Below, piece after piece: positions 7,922 to 16,472 of a stretch of DNA of 64,000 nt. Within the stretch, counting starts at the first letter, position 1. Each line of letters begins with the position of its first letter. The notes below the pieces were generated by a model. That model did not search any database, was not told the origin of the DNA, and worked only from the letters and a program-made list of their open reading frames with translations. The position numbers and the translations under genes are program-made. The DNA comes from Methanolobus sp. WCC4. GTDB lineage: Archaea > Halobacteriota > Methanosarcinia > Methanosarcinales > Methanosarcinaceae. The stretch covers positions 1,470,480 through 1,534,479 of the forward strand of contig NZ_CP150629.1 of assembly GCF_038022665.1 (NCBI RefSeq), written 5' to 3'.

Positions 7922-8671
7922 TTACATACCGTCCTTTTTTGTTTTTTGTCTTCCTCCAAGGATCTTTGCAATGACCAGACTGATCTCAAAGAATGCTATT
8001 AGAGGTAGTCCGATCATTATCTGGCTAATGACATCTGGTGGTGTAAGTAATGCTGCCAATACGAAAAAAGAAACATACAGATGTTTTCTATATTGAATGA
8101 ATGCTCTGTAAGGAATTATATTCTTTCTAATAAGGAATATCATTAACAAAGGCATGTCAAATATCAATCCGAATATTATTGTTGTTGCAAATACAAAGGA
8201 GATGAACTTGAATATGGAATATGTTGCAACAACTCCGGACGCATCAGCATTTAGAAACAGGTATTTAATGAAAAAAGGGAGCATTATAAAATATGAATAT
8301 GCCACTCCGAGAATGAACATAAATAGAATTGCAATGAACGAGACAATTATCCAAAACGAACCTGCCTTGATCCTTATTTCCAAATTAAAACGATTGATGA
8401 TAGCTTTCAGTGCAAAGAAGATGATCAATGGGGAAGATATCATGAGGGCTAATATAAGCGTCATCTTAAGCTTCAGCATCATGACCTCAAGAGGTGCTAC
8501 ATAGACAACAGTCGCTCCTTCCGGCAAAAGATCAAGTCTGATCCTTTCGATCATAAAACCGGTCAATGGGAATGAGATTGATGCCCCTGCCAGAAATACG
8601 ATGGCAATATATGCCAATTTCTTGCGGACTTCAGATAGCATGAAGTTAACGTCTTCTAAATGGGACATCAT
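7922..8671 (-). CDS. tatC: Twin-arginine translocase subunit TatC (copy 1)
   Basis: A 249-residue polytopic membrane protein with about six hydrophobic segments, the length typical of TatC. The N-terminal cytoplasmic piece SHLEDVNFMLSEVRKKLAYI contains the diverged TatC entry motif. A cluster including FIIFFALKAIINRF, VAYSYFIMLPFFIKYLF and LLTPPDVISQIMIGLPLIAFFEISLV matches TatC periplasmic loops, helix 5 and the conserved Phe-Glu. TatC binds the RR signal of folded export substrates. It is transcribed away from the second tatC from a shared 100-bp divergent promoter region. The entry motif is weaker than in the second copy, suggesting specialisation. Confidence 0.88.
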   Translation of the reverse strand: MMSHLEDVNFMLSEVRKKLAYIAIVFLAGASISFPLTGFMIERIRLDLLPEGATVVYVAPLEVMMLKLKMTLILALMISSPLIIFFALKAIINRFNLEIRIKAGSFWIIVSFIAILFMFILGVAYSYFIMLPFFIKYLFLNADASGVVATYSIFKFISFVFATTIIFGLIFDMPLLMIFLIRKNIIPYRAFIQYRKHLYVSFFVLAALLTPPDVISQIMIGLPLIAFFEISLVIAKILGGRQKTKKDGM

Positions 8672-8771
8672 ACTTAATCTTCATCTTTTCTAGCATTTTA
8701 TTCTTTTGGAAAAGGCAATATATTTCTCATCCAAATAAGTTTTAATTCATTTATTACATACAGTTAACCTG

Positions 8772-9506
8772 ATGGTCGATACATATGACAGAATAGCAGG
8801 TGTTCCCGGAGACCTCGATACTCCACTTTCAGAGCACTTTAAAGAATTAAGTCATAGGATGATGATCGTTCTTATCGCTCTTTTTGGCATAATGATCGTT
8901 TTATACCCTTTCAGTGAAAATGTTCTTATGAGGCTGTGGGACAATTTCATACCTCAGGGTGTTGGAATGTTTGTATATTCTCCTCTTGAATGGGTAATTG
9001 CAAAGCTTAAACTCTCTCTTGTAGTTTCTATTGCGTTTGTGTTTCCTTTATTCCTGTATGAAATGTTCAAATTTGCTTCAAGGGGCTTGTATTCCAATGA
9101 AAAGAAGTTCTTCGTGACAATTGTACCGTCCTCTTTCATACTTTTCTTTTTTGGAGCCTACATATCCTATTATCTTGTTCTGCCTTTCATGTTCGATTAT
9201 GTCATATTCTATTCGAATGGTGTGGCAATCTCACAGATATCTGTTCAAACCGTAATGTCATCTGTGACAACACTTATTCTGGGATTTGGTTTGATATTTC
9301 AGTTGCCACTGATCATGATCGCTGCAATAAAAATGGGGATCGTTGAGTACGAGTTCCTTAGAAAAAAGAGGATCTTTGTTTATATGACCTTACTGGGTCT
9401 TTCTGTATTCATATCCCCTGACCCTACGTTTATTGCTCAATCAATATCGGCTTTTGCCTTTGTCATATTGTTCGAGATGGGTCTTTTATTGGCAAGATGG
9501 GTTTAG
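8772..9506 (+). CDS. tatC: Twin-arginine translocase subunit TatC (copy 2)
   Basis: A 244-residue TatC with six predicted membrane segments. The N-terminal motif TPLSEHFKELSHRMMIVLIA corresponds to the H-x-x-E-L-x-x-R signature that contacts twin-arginine signals. VFISPDPTFIAQSISAFAFVILFEMGLLLARW has the conserved proline region and Phe-Glu near the C-terminus. It lies upstream of tatA (9789) and the Tat-dependent binding protein (10033) on the same strand, so this copy is the likely partner for that substrate. Two tatC genes back to back are also known in some other archaea. No ribosome site of note precedes the ATG, so leaderless or weak initiation is likely. Confidence 0.9.
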   Translation: MVDTYDRIAGVPGDLDTPLSEHFKELSHRMMIVLIALFGIMIVLYPFSENVLMRLWDNFIPQGVGMFVYSPLEWVIAKLKLSLVVSIAFVFPLFLYEMFKFASRGLYSNEKKFFVTIVPSSFILFFFGAYISYYLVLPFMFDYVIFYSNGVAISQISVQTVMSSVTTLILGFGLIFQLPLIMIAAIKMGIVEYEFLRKKRIFVYMTLLGLSVFISPDPTFIAQSISAFAFVILFEMGLLLARWV

Positions 9507-9655
9507 TAAGACACATCAAAGAATTTAATGTCTATGTAGAAATAAATGCTATCTTAAGAGCCAAATCCTTCTTTTCTTTTTCAACAGGATCAGGGAATGG
9601 GTACGAGGATCACTAACCCAATTAGTTTTCATGACAATATATCCTCTAAACAAAA

Positions 9656-9670
9656 CTATATATATAATTG
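9656..9670 (+). promoter_or_regulatory. TATA box for tatA/iron transporter genes
   Basis: CTATATATATAATTG sits about 120-130 bp ahead of the tatA start, implying a leader of about 95 nt. The TatC gene ends at 9506, so tatA probably has its own promoter. Confidence 0.45.
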
Positions 9671-9788
9671 AACACTATTTCGCATCATCAACACAAAGTA
9701 GGCACAACTAATATTATATGGGCCATAAATACCAATGGATCAAGAATGAGATAATTGATCGAATATAGCTAAAAAAGAGGAAAAACGT

Positions 9789-9968
9789 ATGATAGGCGGA
9801 ATCGGTACCACTGAACTAATTGTAATATTTGCATTGGCAGTTCTTCTGTTCGGTGCGAACAAGCTTCCTGAACTTGCTCGCTCAATGGGGACATCAATTG
9901 GAGAATTCAAAAAAGCACAAAAAGAATCAGAAAGAGCTGTAGATCGAATGGCTGATCCTGATGTTTGA
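9789..9968 (+). CDS. tatA: Twin-arginine translocase subunit TatA
   Basis: A 59-residue protein, short but complete. It has the TatA layout: an N-terminal membrane helix (GTTELIVIFALAVLLFG), the hinge FGANKLPELARSMG, then an amphipathic helix with basic and acidic residues (SIGEFKKAQKESERAVDRM). Multiple copies would form the export pore with TatC. The start ATG follows AAGAGG. No TatB is expected in archaea. It lies between tatC and a gene for a Tat-signal protein. Confidence 0.9.
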   Translation: MIGGIGTTELIVIFALAVLLFGANKLPELARSMGTSIGEFKKAQKESERAVDRMADPDV

Positions 9969-10032
9969 GATCGTTGAATTAATAGGATCCACGACTGCTT
10001 AATTTGTATATCAAAAAACAGAGATCGATAAT

Positions 10033-11061
10033 ATGCAAAGACGTACTTTCATAAAACAAGCTGCTACTGCAGCACTCGGCATTTCAGTACTGGGAATTGC
10101 AGGAAAGATATATTCAAGTACCCAGGCGAATGCAACACAAACCTTAACAATCTATTCAGGCAGAAAAGAAGACCTTGTATCCCCACTTATCGAGAAGATC
10201 GGATTGGATATGGGAATCGATATTCAGGTAAGATATGGGAAAACAGCTGAACTGGCATCCACTATATTAGAAGAAGGAGCAAACAGTCCTGCGCACCTGT
10301 TCTTTGCTCAGGATGCCGGTGGTCTGGGAGCTCTTAGCAAGGAAGGAAGACTTCTTGGTCTGTCTCCGAGCCTTCTTGAAAAAGTTGATCCTACCTTCAG
10401 GTCCCCTAAGGACGAGTGGATAGGTATAACTGGACGTGCACGGACTGTCGACTATAATGTGGAACTTGTCGACCCCAACGAACTCCCTGATTCCATATGG
10501 GGTTTCACGGACCCCAGGTGGGGCGGAGGTAAGATCGGGTGGGCACCTACAAATGGTTCCTTCCAGTCCTTTGTCACAGCTTTGAGGGTCCTTGAAGGTG
10601 ATGACAGGGCAAGGGAATGGCTTGAGGGCATACAGGCCAATGACCCCCAGGTATATCCAAAGAACACCCCTATCGTCGAGGCACTGGGCAGGGGCGAGAT
10701 CCATGTTGGTTTCGTGAACAACTACTATCTCATGAGGTTCAAGTCCGATGACCCAGATTTCCCTGTGGAGCACCACTACACGAAGGGAGATGCGGGTTCC
10801 ATCATCAATGTGGCCGGTGTCGGAATACTTGATACTGTGGAAGACCGGGAACTTTCAGAACAGTTCATCGAGAGACTGCTGAGCCTGGAGTCACAGCAAT
10901 ACTTTGCGGGTGAGACCTTTGAATATCCACTCATAAGCGGTGTGGATGTTGAAGGCGGTCAGAAACCACTCTCAGATATCAACACACCGGATATAGACCT
11001 GAGCGACCTTGATGACCTCAAGGGTACGCTGGACCTCCTGAATGAAGTGGGAGTACTCTAA
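10033..11061 (+). CDS. Tat-exported iron(III)-type ABC transporter binding protein
   Basis: A 342-residue extracellular solute-binding protein of the FutA/FbpA class, which captures ferric iron. The N-terminus MQRRTFIK is a twin-arginine signal (Arg3-Arg4, Phe, Lys), followed by a weakly hydrophobic helix (AATAALGISVLGIAG). So the protein is likely exported folded by the Tat genes just upstream. The mature part begins TLTIYSGRKEDLVSPLIEK, the standard opening of this family, and has FFAQDAGGLGALSKEG and GEIHVGFVNNYYLMRF, the latter with the Tyr pair used for metal binding in iron-binding homologues. Permease and ATPase genes follow within 30 bp. Thiamine or another oxyanion substrate cannot be wholly excluded. 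Confidence 0.9.
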   Translation: MQRRTFIKQAATAALGISVLGIAGKIYSSTQANATQTLTIYSGRKEDLVSPLIEKIGLDMGIDIQVRYGKTAELASTILEEGANSPAHLFFAQDAGGLGALSKEGRLLGLSPSLLEKVDPTFRSPKDEWIGITGRARTVDYNVELVDPNELPDSIWGFTDPRWGGGKIGWAPTNGSFQSFVTALRVLEGDDRAREWLEGIQANDPQVYPKNTPIVEALGRGEIHVGFVNNYYLMRFKSDDPDFPVEHHYTKGDAGSIINVAGVGILDTVEDRELSEQFIERLLSLESQQYFAGETFEYPLISGVDVEGGQKPLSDINTPDIDLSDLDDLKGTLDLLNEVGVL

Positions 11062-11090
11062 GACCATTTCACTTTCGGTATGAAAGAACT

Positions 11091-12689
11091 ATGATGAAGA
11101 TCACAACCCTATTGGGCAGAAATGCCGGCCTTGACAGGATCCTTTCAGTATTCTCTTCCACAGTTGTACTATTGGTATCCATCCCTCTCTTCTATCTGGT
11201 GATAAGAACCTATGGTACAGGTCCTGAAATACTTGACATTGCTCTGGCCCCGAAGAACATTGCGATCTTTATCAACAGCATTGTCCTGGCAACCCTGGTG
11301 ACCACATTCTCGGCACTGATAGCAGTTCCTCTGGCATTCCTTACTGTCAGGACTGACCTTCCATGGAAACGTTTCTGGAGTATTGCCACGGCACTCCCGC
11401 TGGTCATCCCAAGTTATGTGGGAAGTTTCGTTATCATTTCAGCCATAGGCCCAAAAGGGAGTATGATCCACAATTTGCTCAAACCACTTGGTGTGGAAGG
11501 TCTGCCTTCAATATATGGTCTTCCGGGAGCTGTGCTGGCCCTTACGCTGTTCTCTTATCCGTATATTCTCCTGACTGTACGTTCAAGTCTTCAGAACCTT
11601 GATCCATCCCTGGAGGAGGCTGCCCGCAATATGGGATGCAGCCGATGGGAGACTTTTGTGCGTGTTACTCTGCCTCATATAAAGCCCTCCATAGCTGCAG
11701 GCGGGTTGCTGGTTGCACTGTACAGTTTGAGCGACTTTGGAACTCCTTCTCTTATGAGGTTCGATTCGTTCACAAGGGCAATATTCATCCAGTATCAGTC
11801 AAGCTTTGACAGGAGCACAGCTGCTGTGCTGGCCATGATGCTGGTCTTGCTCGCATTTGTGATCCTTGTTCTGGAGTACAGGTCCAGGGCTCGTGTCAAC
11901 TATCACGGAGCCAGTGCTGTTACAAAACGTCCTCTCCCGATCATAGAGCTTGGAATCTGGCGAACACCTGCACTGATATTCACATCTATTGTTGTGCTGT
12001 TTGCTCTGATAATGCCTCTCGGAGTGATCGTATACTGGCTGTTCAGAGGTTCGTTCGATCTTGACTTCCTTATGGGTCTCTTCAAGCTTTGCATGAACTC
12101 CGTATATGTATCAGGGCTTACCGCTGTGGCTGCCATAATAGCAGCCCTTCCAGTATCGATATATGCTGTACGCTATCCGCGGAAGCTAAGCAATATGCTT
12201 GAGAGGGCCACATATCTTGGTTCCGGGCTTCCGGGGGTAGTGGTAGCTCTCTCCCTTGTGTTCTTTGGAGCAAACTTTGCCACGGGTCTTTATCAGACAA
12301 CAGCAATGCTCATCTTTGCCTATGTGGTGCTCTTTCTTCCAAAGGCCGTGGGAACTGTGAGGTCTTCCCTTCTTCAGGTAAATCCAAGACTGGAGGAGGC
12401 TGCCAGAAGTCTTGGAAGCGGACCGCTCGAAACCCTGGAAAAGGTGACAATTCCTCTTGTAAGGCCGGGACTTGTCAATGGAGCTGCTCTTGTGTTCCTG
12501 ACCACCATGAAAGAGCTGCCTGCAACCCTTATACTCTCCCCGATAGGTTTCCAGACATTGGCGACTCGTATATGGGCGGCCACAGATGATGCATTCTATG
12601 CTGAGGCTGCGGTAATGGCGATATTCCTGATAATTGCATCAGGTCTGTCCATGTCGATAATACTCAAACAGGAAAAGGCAGCTTTTTAA
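11091..12689 (+). CDS. Iron(III)-type ABC transporter permease, FbpB class
   Basis: A 532-residue membrane protein made of two fused permease halves. Each half carries an EAA coupling loop to the ATPase: LEEAARNMGCSRWETFVRVTLPHIKPS (about residues 176-202) and LEEAARSLGSGPLETLEKVTIPLVRPG (about 433-459). Around a dozen hydrophobic helices are visible, as expected for FbpB/SfuB. Tandem ATGs at 11091/11094 follow a weak GAAAGAACT. It starts 29 bp after the binding protein and ends 14 bp before the ATPase, a typical three-gene operon. Confidence 0.92.
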   Translation: MMKITTLLGRNAGLDRILSVFSSTVVLLVSIPLFYLVIRTYGTGPEILDIALAPKNIAIFINSIVLATLVTTFSALIAVPLAFLTVRTDLPWKRFWSIATALPLVIPSYVGSFVIISAIGPKGSMIHNLLKPLGVEGLPSIYGLPGAVLALTLFSYPYILLTVRSSLQNLDPSLEEAARNMGCSRWETFVRVTLPHIKPSIAAGGLLVALYSLSDFGTPSLMRFDSFTRAIFIQYQSSFDRSTAAVLAMMLVLLAFVILVLEYRSRARVNYHGASAVTKRPLPIIELGIWRTPALIFTSIVVLFALIMPLGVIVYWLFRGSFDLDFLMGLFKLCMNSVYVSGLTAVAAIIAALPVSIYAVRYPRKLSNMLERATYLGSGLPGVVVALSLVFFGANFATGLYQTTAMLIFAYVVLFLPKAVGTVRSSLLQVNPRLEEAARSLGSGPLETLEKVTIPLVRPGLVNGAALVFLTTMKELPATLILSPIGFQTLATRIWAATDDAFYAEAAVMAIFLIIASGLSMSIILKQEKAAF

Positions 12690-12703
12690 AAAGGAGTTGA
12701 AAG

Positions 12704-13753
12704 ATGATGGCATTGATCGAGATAAAAGATATTGTAAAAACATATGAAGGTTCTCCAGCTGTTGACGGAATAGGTTTCAGCATAGAAGAAGGTGAGATCT
12801 TTGCAATGCTGGGTCCAAGCGGTTGCGGTAAGACAACAACCCTTCGCCTCATCGCCGGATTTGAAAGGCCGGATGGTGGTGAGATACTTCTGGGCGGAAA
12901 TATGGTTGCAGGTGTAAATACATTCGTGCCACCTGAAAAGAGAAAAGTGGGTATGGTTTTCCAGGATTATGCTCTTTTTCCCCACATATCCGTCAGGGAG
13001 AACATAGCTTTTGGTCTCAGGGACCTTGAAGGAGAAGAGAAGGATAGTGTTGTGGACAACATGCTTGAATTTGTAGGTCTTTCCGGATATGGCGGCCGTC
13101 ATCCGCATAAACTTTCAGGAGGGCAGCAGCAGCGCGTGGCACTTGCAAGAGCACTGGCCCCATGTCCTCTAATGGTGGTTCTGGATGAGCCTTTCAGCAA
13201 CCTTGATACTGATATGCGGACCCAGATGAGGGAAGATATGCTGAAGATACTCAGAACTTCAAATGCCACCACAATCCTTGTAACACACGATCAGGAAGAG
13301 GCTTTTTCCATGGCTGACAGGATCGCGGTGATGAATAACGGTAATATAGAGCAGATAGGTACTCCTGAGGAGATCTACCATCACCCTGCCACAAGCTTTG
13401 TAGCTGAATTTGTAGGTAAGGCGGATTTCATAGAGGGTGTCATTGAGGATGAAGGTATTCTCACCGAAATAGGGCTGTTTACAAACAAAACATCTCTGAA
13501 GAAAGGAGAACGTGTAGAACTTATGATCAGACCTGATGATATTGAGATTGTGCCTGATATCAATGGTTCGTGCATTATTAAAGAAAAGAGATTCAAAGGT
13601 TATGAGGTCCTGTACACTATTTGCCTGAAAAATGGGACAATTGTCCATTCTACCGCACCTTCATCGATCATTCAGGAAACCGGCTCAATGGTAGATATCA
13701 GAGTGAAGGTTGACCATGTGGTTGTTTTTCAGAATGGTAAGGCTGTTTTTTGA
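12704..13753 (+). CDS. Iron(III)-type ABC transporter ATP-binding protein, FbpC class
   Basis: A 349-residue ATPase that powers uptake with the two preceding proteins. Walker A GPSGCGKTT is at residues 37-45, the Q-loop in VGMVFQDYALFPH, the ABC signature LSGGQQQRVALARAL, Walker B LMVVLDEPF, and the switch His in VTHDQEEA. The last third (from about 235) is a TOBE-like regulatory barrel, seen in GERVELMIRPDDIEIV. Length and layout match FbpC/PotA-type subunits. A strong AAAGGAG ribosome site precedes the tandem ATGs (12704, 12707). Confidence 0.95.
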   Translation: MMALIEIKDIVKTYEGSPAVDGIGFSIEEGEIFAMLGPSGCGKTTTLRLIAGFERPDGGEILLGGNMVAGVNTFVPPEKRKVGMVFQDYALFPHISVRENIAFGLRDLEGEEKDSVVDNMLEFVGLSGYGGRHPHKLSGGQQQRVALARALAPCPLMVVLDEPFSNLDTDMRTQMREDMLKILRTSNATTILVTHDQEEAFSMADRIAVMNNGNIEQIGTPEEIYHHPATSFVAEFVGKADFIEGVIEDEGILTEIGLFTNKTSLKKGERVELMIRPDDIEIVPDINGSCIIKEKRFKGYEVLYTICLKNGTIVHSTAPSSIIQETGSMVDIRVKVDHVVVFQNGKAVF

Positions 13754-13854
13754 GGCTATGGATATACAAAAAGCAGTTAACTATTTTTCCATCTGGAAAA
13801 ACCTGATAATTTCATTGGGCACTATCCTATAACTTTTGTTTATAACAGAATTTC

Positions 13855-14047
13855 GGCACTGTAGAAATCCTAGTTATCAATGAGTTTTCAGCTAGGGCCA
13901 CAGATAAACACAGATACATCCATCTCTTTCGGAGTTGGATGCCTGCTGAACTTTCGTTCAGCAGGTTACGCAGATAACGGTTAGTCAAATCTGTGTTATC
14001 TGCGTGCATCTGTGGTTTATAACAAAGTAGAGTTTTTCTACAGAGCC
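13855..14047 (+). mobile_element. MITE-like element with perfect 8-bp target duplication
   Basis: The left end GGCACTGTAGAAATCCTAG and right end TTTTTCTACAGAGCC are inverted repeats. Immediately outside, AGAATTTC occurs at both 13847-13854 and 14048-14055, a perfect 8-bp target site duplication. No reading frame of note. Two internal hairpins: ATCCATCTC...GAGTTGGAT (about 13918-13940) and CCTGCTGAAC-TTTC-GTTCAGCAGG (13942-13965). Related copies are at 2000-2172 and 57928-58114. Confidence 0.85.
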
Positions 14048-14177
14048 AGAATTTCAGTACTTCGCAATTTTTTCCTTTCCTTCTTTATCTTATCGATATG
14101 CATCTACCTCGAACACTGAACTACTAATTTGACCCTTTATTTTCTTCTGAGTCATTATTTATTTTAGTTTATAACTG

Positions 14178-14195
14178 TGAGTGAGTGGTCAATCA
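14178..14195. promoter_or_regulatory. TetR-type operator-like palindrome (aldo/keto reductase, distal)
   Basis: TGAGTGA-GTGG-TCAATCA, 6 of 7 arm positions pair. It has the same 7-4-7 architecture as the alcohol dehydrogenase promoter sites. Confidence 0.5.
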
Positions 14196-14224
14196 AAGCA
14201 ACTATATACTAGCAATCCTGTATA

Positions 14225-14242
14225 TGACTGACTGTTCAGTCA
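14225..14242. promoter_or_regulatory. TetR-type operator-like palindrome (aldo/keto reductase, proximal)
   Basis: TGACTGA-CTGT-TCAGTCA, a perfect palindrome with a 4-bp spacer. It is preceded by ACTATATACT (about 14200), a plausible TATA box. The site lies 48 bp before the start codon. Confidence 0.6.
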
Positions 14243-14289
14243 TTATTATGTTACATAACTTACTATAATTCAAATTCAGGAGAACTAAA

Positions 14290-15489
14290 ATGTTATACAG
14301 GAAAATGCCAAAGAACGGAGACGAGCTTTCTATACTCGGTTTCGGAGCTATGCGCCTTGCCTCTAAAGAAGACGGCAGCATAGATGAAGAGAGAGCCACC
14401 AGACAGGTGCGCGATGCTATCGATCAGGGAGTGAACTATGTTGATACTGCATGGCCTTATCATATGGGAGAGAGCGAACCTTTCCTGGGTCGTGCTCTTG
14501 CTGATGGATACCGCGAGAAGGTGAAGATCGCAACAAAGCTTCCTTCCTTCCTTGTAGAAACCAGGGAGGATATGGACAGGTTCCTCAATGCCCAGCTGGA
14601 GAAACTGAACACTGACCATATAGACTACTATCTTCTCCACTACCTTGTGGGTGACCTGTGGGATGATATTGAAAAACTTGGAGTGCTTGATTTTCTTGAA
14701 CAGGCCAAAGCTGACGGTCGCATCATCAACGCCGGTTTTTCCTTCCATGGTGCAAGTGAGGATTTCAATCGTATAGTGGATGCTTATGACTGGGACTTCT
14801 GCCAGATCCAGTACAACTTCCTTGATGAGAAGAACCAGGCAGGAAAAGCCGGATTGGAATATGCGGCTTCAAAAGACCTTGGTGTTATCATTATGGAACC
14901 TCTCCGTGGAGGAAACCTTACAAAGAACGTGCCGCAGGCTGTAAATGATATCTGGGATGAGGCTTCGACAAAGAGAACCCCTGCAGAATGGGCTCTGCGC
15001 TGGATATGGGACCACCCGGAGGTCACAGTGGTCCTTTCCGGTATGAATGATGAAGCACATATCGAAGAGAATCTCAGGATAGCAGGGGAAGCACATCCGA
15101 ATTCCCTGACAGAAGCAGAAATACAGCTGGTAAACAGGGTAGCTGACAAGTACCGTGAACTGATGAAAGTAGGCTGTACTGGCTGCCAGTACTGTATGCC
15201 CTGTCCTGTGGGTGTGAATATCCCTCTCTGCTTCGAGGAGTACAACAACATGTACCTGGTCGATGACCCTGAAGGTGAGAAGTTCCTGTATGCCGCAAGA
15301 CTTGGGGGTGTTGTAGAGTGTGGAGAACCTGCACTTGCATCCCAGTGTGTCCAGTGTGGCAAATGTCTTGAGAAATGTCCTCAGCACATTGACATACCAT
15401 CTGTTCTTGGTTCCGTTGTGGAAGAAATGGAAGGTCTGGACATAGAGCAGAGGATTGCGATGGCAAAGGAGATGTTCAAACAGGTATAA
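14290..15489 (+). CDS. Aldo/keto reductase with C-terminal 4Fe-4S domain
   Basis: A 399-residue oxidoreductase. Residues 1 to about 290 form the aldo/keto reductase barrel: LSILGFGAMRL opening, catalytic Asp/Tyr region GVNYVDTAWPYHMGESE, Lys in KVKIATKLPS, and the LLHYL strand. Residues about 295-370 carry Cys clusters CTGCQYCMPCPVGVNIP and CVQCGKCLEKCPQHIDIP, as in ferredoxin-like extensions of this subfamily. It could couple carbonyl reduction to iron-sulfur electron transfer. The start follows CAGGAG. It is monocistronic, and its promoter palindromes match those of the alcohol dehydrogenase at 2369. Confidence 0.93.
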   Translation: MLYRKMPKNGDELSILGFGAMRLASKEDGSIDEERATRQVRDAIDQGVNYVDTAWPYHMGESEPFLGRALADGYREKVKIATKLPSFLVETREDMDRFLNAQLEKLNTDHIDYYLLHYLVGDLWDDIEKLGVLDFLEQAKADGRIINAGFSFHGASEDFNRIVDAYDWDFCQIQYNFLDEKNQAGKAGLEYAASKDLGVIIMEPLRGGNLTKNVPQAVNDIWDEASTKRTPAEWALRWIWDHPEVTVVLSGMNDEAHIEENLRIAGEAHPNSLTEAEIQLVNRVADKYRELMKVGCTGCQYCMPCPVGVNIPLCFEEYNNMYLVDDPEGEKFLYAARLGGVVECGEPALASQCVQCGKCLEKCPQHIDIPSVLGSVVEEMEGLDIEQRIAMAKEMFKQV

Positions 15490-15636
15490 TTGTCTGATTT
15501 TTGCAAAATAATAAAAGAGTATGTTGTTTGGCTTATTAAACCTAAGAACCAAACAATATTTCTGTTTTATTTGATTCTCTTCAGTATCATCAGGTTCAGT
15601 TAATTATATTATGTATCCAATGCAGAAGTGAAATAA

Positions 15637-16422
15637 ATGGATCTTAAAAGCGTACTAAACAAGCTTAAAAATAATGAGATGGACATCGAAACTGCAGAAT
15701 CGGATATCCGTTCAATGGGCTATGTCCCGGTCACAGACATTGCCAAAATAGACACTTTCCGCAAGCATCGAACGGGCATAATGGAAGCCATCCTTGCAGA
15801 GGGTAAGGACCCGGCTGATGTTGTGGAAATTGCAAAAGCACAGGTTGCTGCAAGCGGGAGAGTTCTTATCACAAGGCTCAGTGAAAGTCACAGGGAAATG
15901 ATCGAGGCCATGTTCCATTCCGATAAGCTTGAGTGGGACCTTCATTCAAAAGGTGTTGTGGTCCATGACGGAACTCCTGCACCAAAGACGGGTGGAGTTG
16001 TTGCGATAATCACTGCCGGAACCGCTGACATAGACGCAGCAGAAGAGGCAAGGATGGTAGCTCATGAGATGGGATGTGAGACAATAGCGATCTATGATGT
16101 AGGAGTTGCCGGTTTCCACAGGCTTGTCAATGAGATGCAGGTATTGCGGGAAAAGAAACCGGATTCAATTGTTGTGGCAGCAGGAAGGGAAGGAACTCTG
16201 CCAACTGTTGTCTCAGGTCTTGTAGATGTACCCGTTATCGGACTTCCCGTATCCACAGGCTATGGAGCCGGTGCAAAGGGTGAGGCTGCATTACTCTCGA
16301 TGTTGCAGTCCTGTTCCGTGCTCTCAGTGGTGAACATCGATGCGGGATTCGTTGCCGGATCATTCGCAGCAAGGATAGCCAACAGGGTTGCTGAGGCAAG
16401 GGGTAGCAGGTCTCAGGAATAA
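15637..16422 (+). CDS. larB: LarB, pyridinium-3,5-biscarboxylate (nickel-pincer) cofactor synthesis
   Basis: A 261-residue protein related to the PurE/AIR carboxylase fold. In characterised bacteria LarB carboxylates and hydrolyses nicotinate adenine dinucleotide as the first step to the nickel-pincer nucleotide. Recognisable segments are GVVAIITAGTADIDAAEEARMVAHEMGCE, YDVGVAGFHRL, VVAAGREGTLPTVVSGLVDVPVIGLPVSTGYG and NIDAGFVAGSFAARIANR, which match the family closely. The start follows GAAGTG. It is 50 bp upstream of larC, so the first and last pathway enzymes are paired. Neither larE nor a lactate racemase is in the window. Confidence 0.93.
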   Translation: MDLKSVLNKLKNNEMDIETAESDIRSMGYVPVTDIAKIDTFRKHRTGIMEAILAEGKDPADVVEIAKAQVAASGRVLITRLSESHREMIEAMFHSDKLEWDLHSKGVVVHDGTPAPKTGGVVAIITAGTADIDAAEEARMVAHEMGCETIAIYDVGVAGFHRLVNEMQVLREKKPDSIVVAAGREGTLPTVVSGLVDVPVIGLPVSTGYGAGAKGEAALLSMLQSCSVLSVVNIDAGFVAGSFAARIANRVAEARGSRSQE

Positions 16423-16472
16423 TCGCTTGTTTAATGTTTATAGTTTGAAATATACAACACGGAACTGATATC

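Larger units (their letters stand above)
13754..14289. other. Gene-free stretch with repeat element and operator region
   Basis: No gene supported. Contents: inverted repeat CTATTTTTCCATCTGGAAAAAC near 13780-13802 (possible transporter terminator), the MITE-like repeat at 13855-14047, and the aldo/keto reductase promoter with two operator-like palindromes at 14178-14242. Confidence 0.7.

Noticed and set aside
14784-15552. Long open frames on the minus strand opposite the aldo/keto reductase gene
   Set aside because: They mirror the codon pattern of the strong plus-strand gene, have no recognisable domain and no ribosome site.
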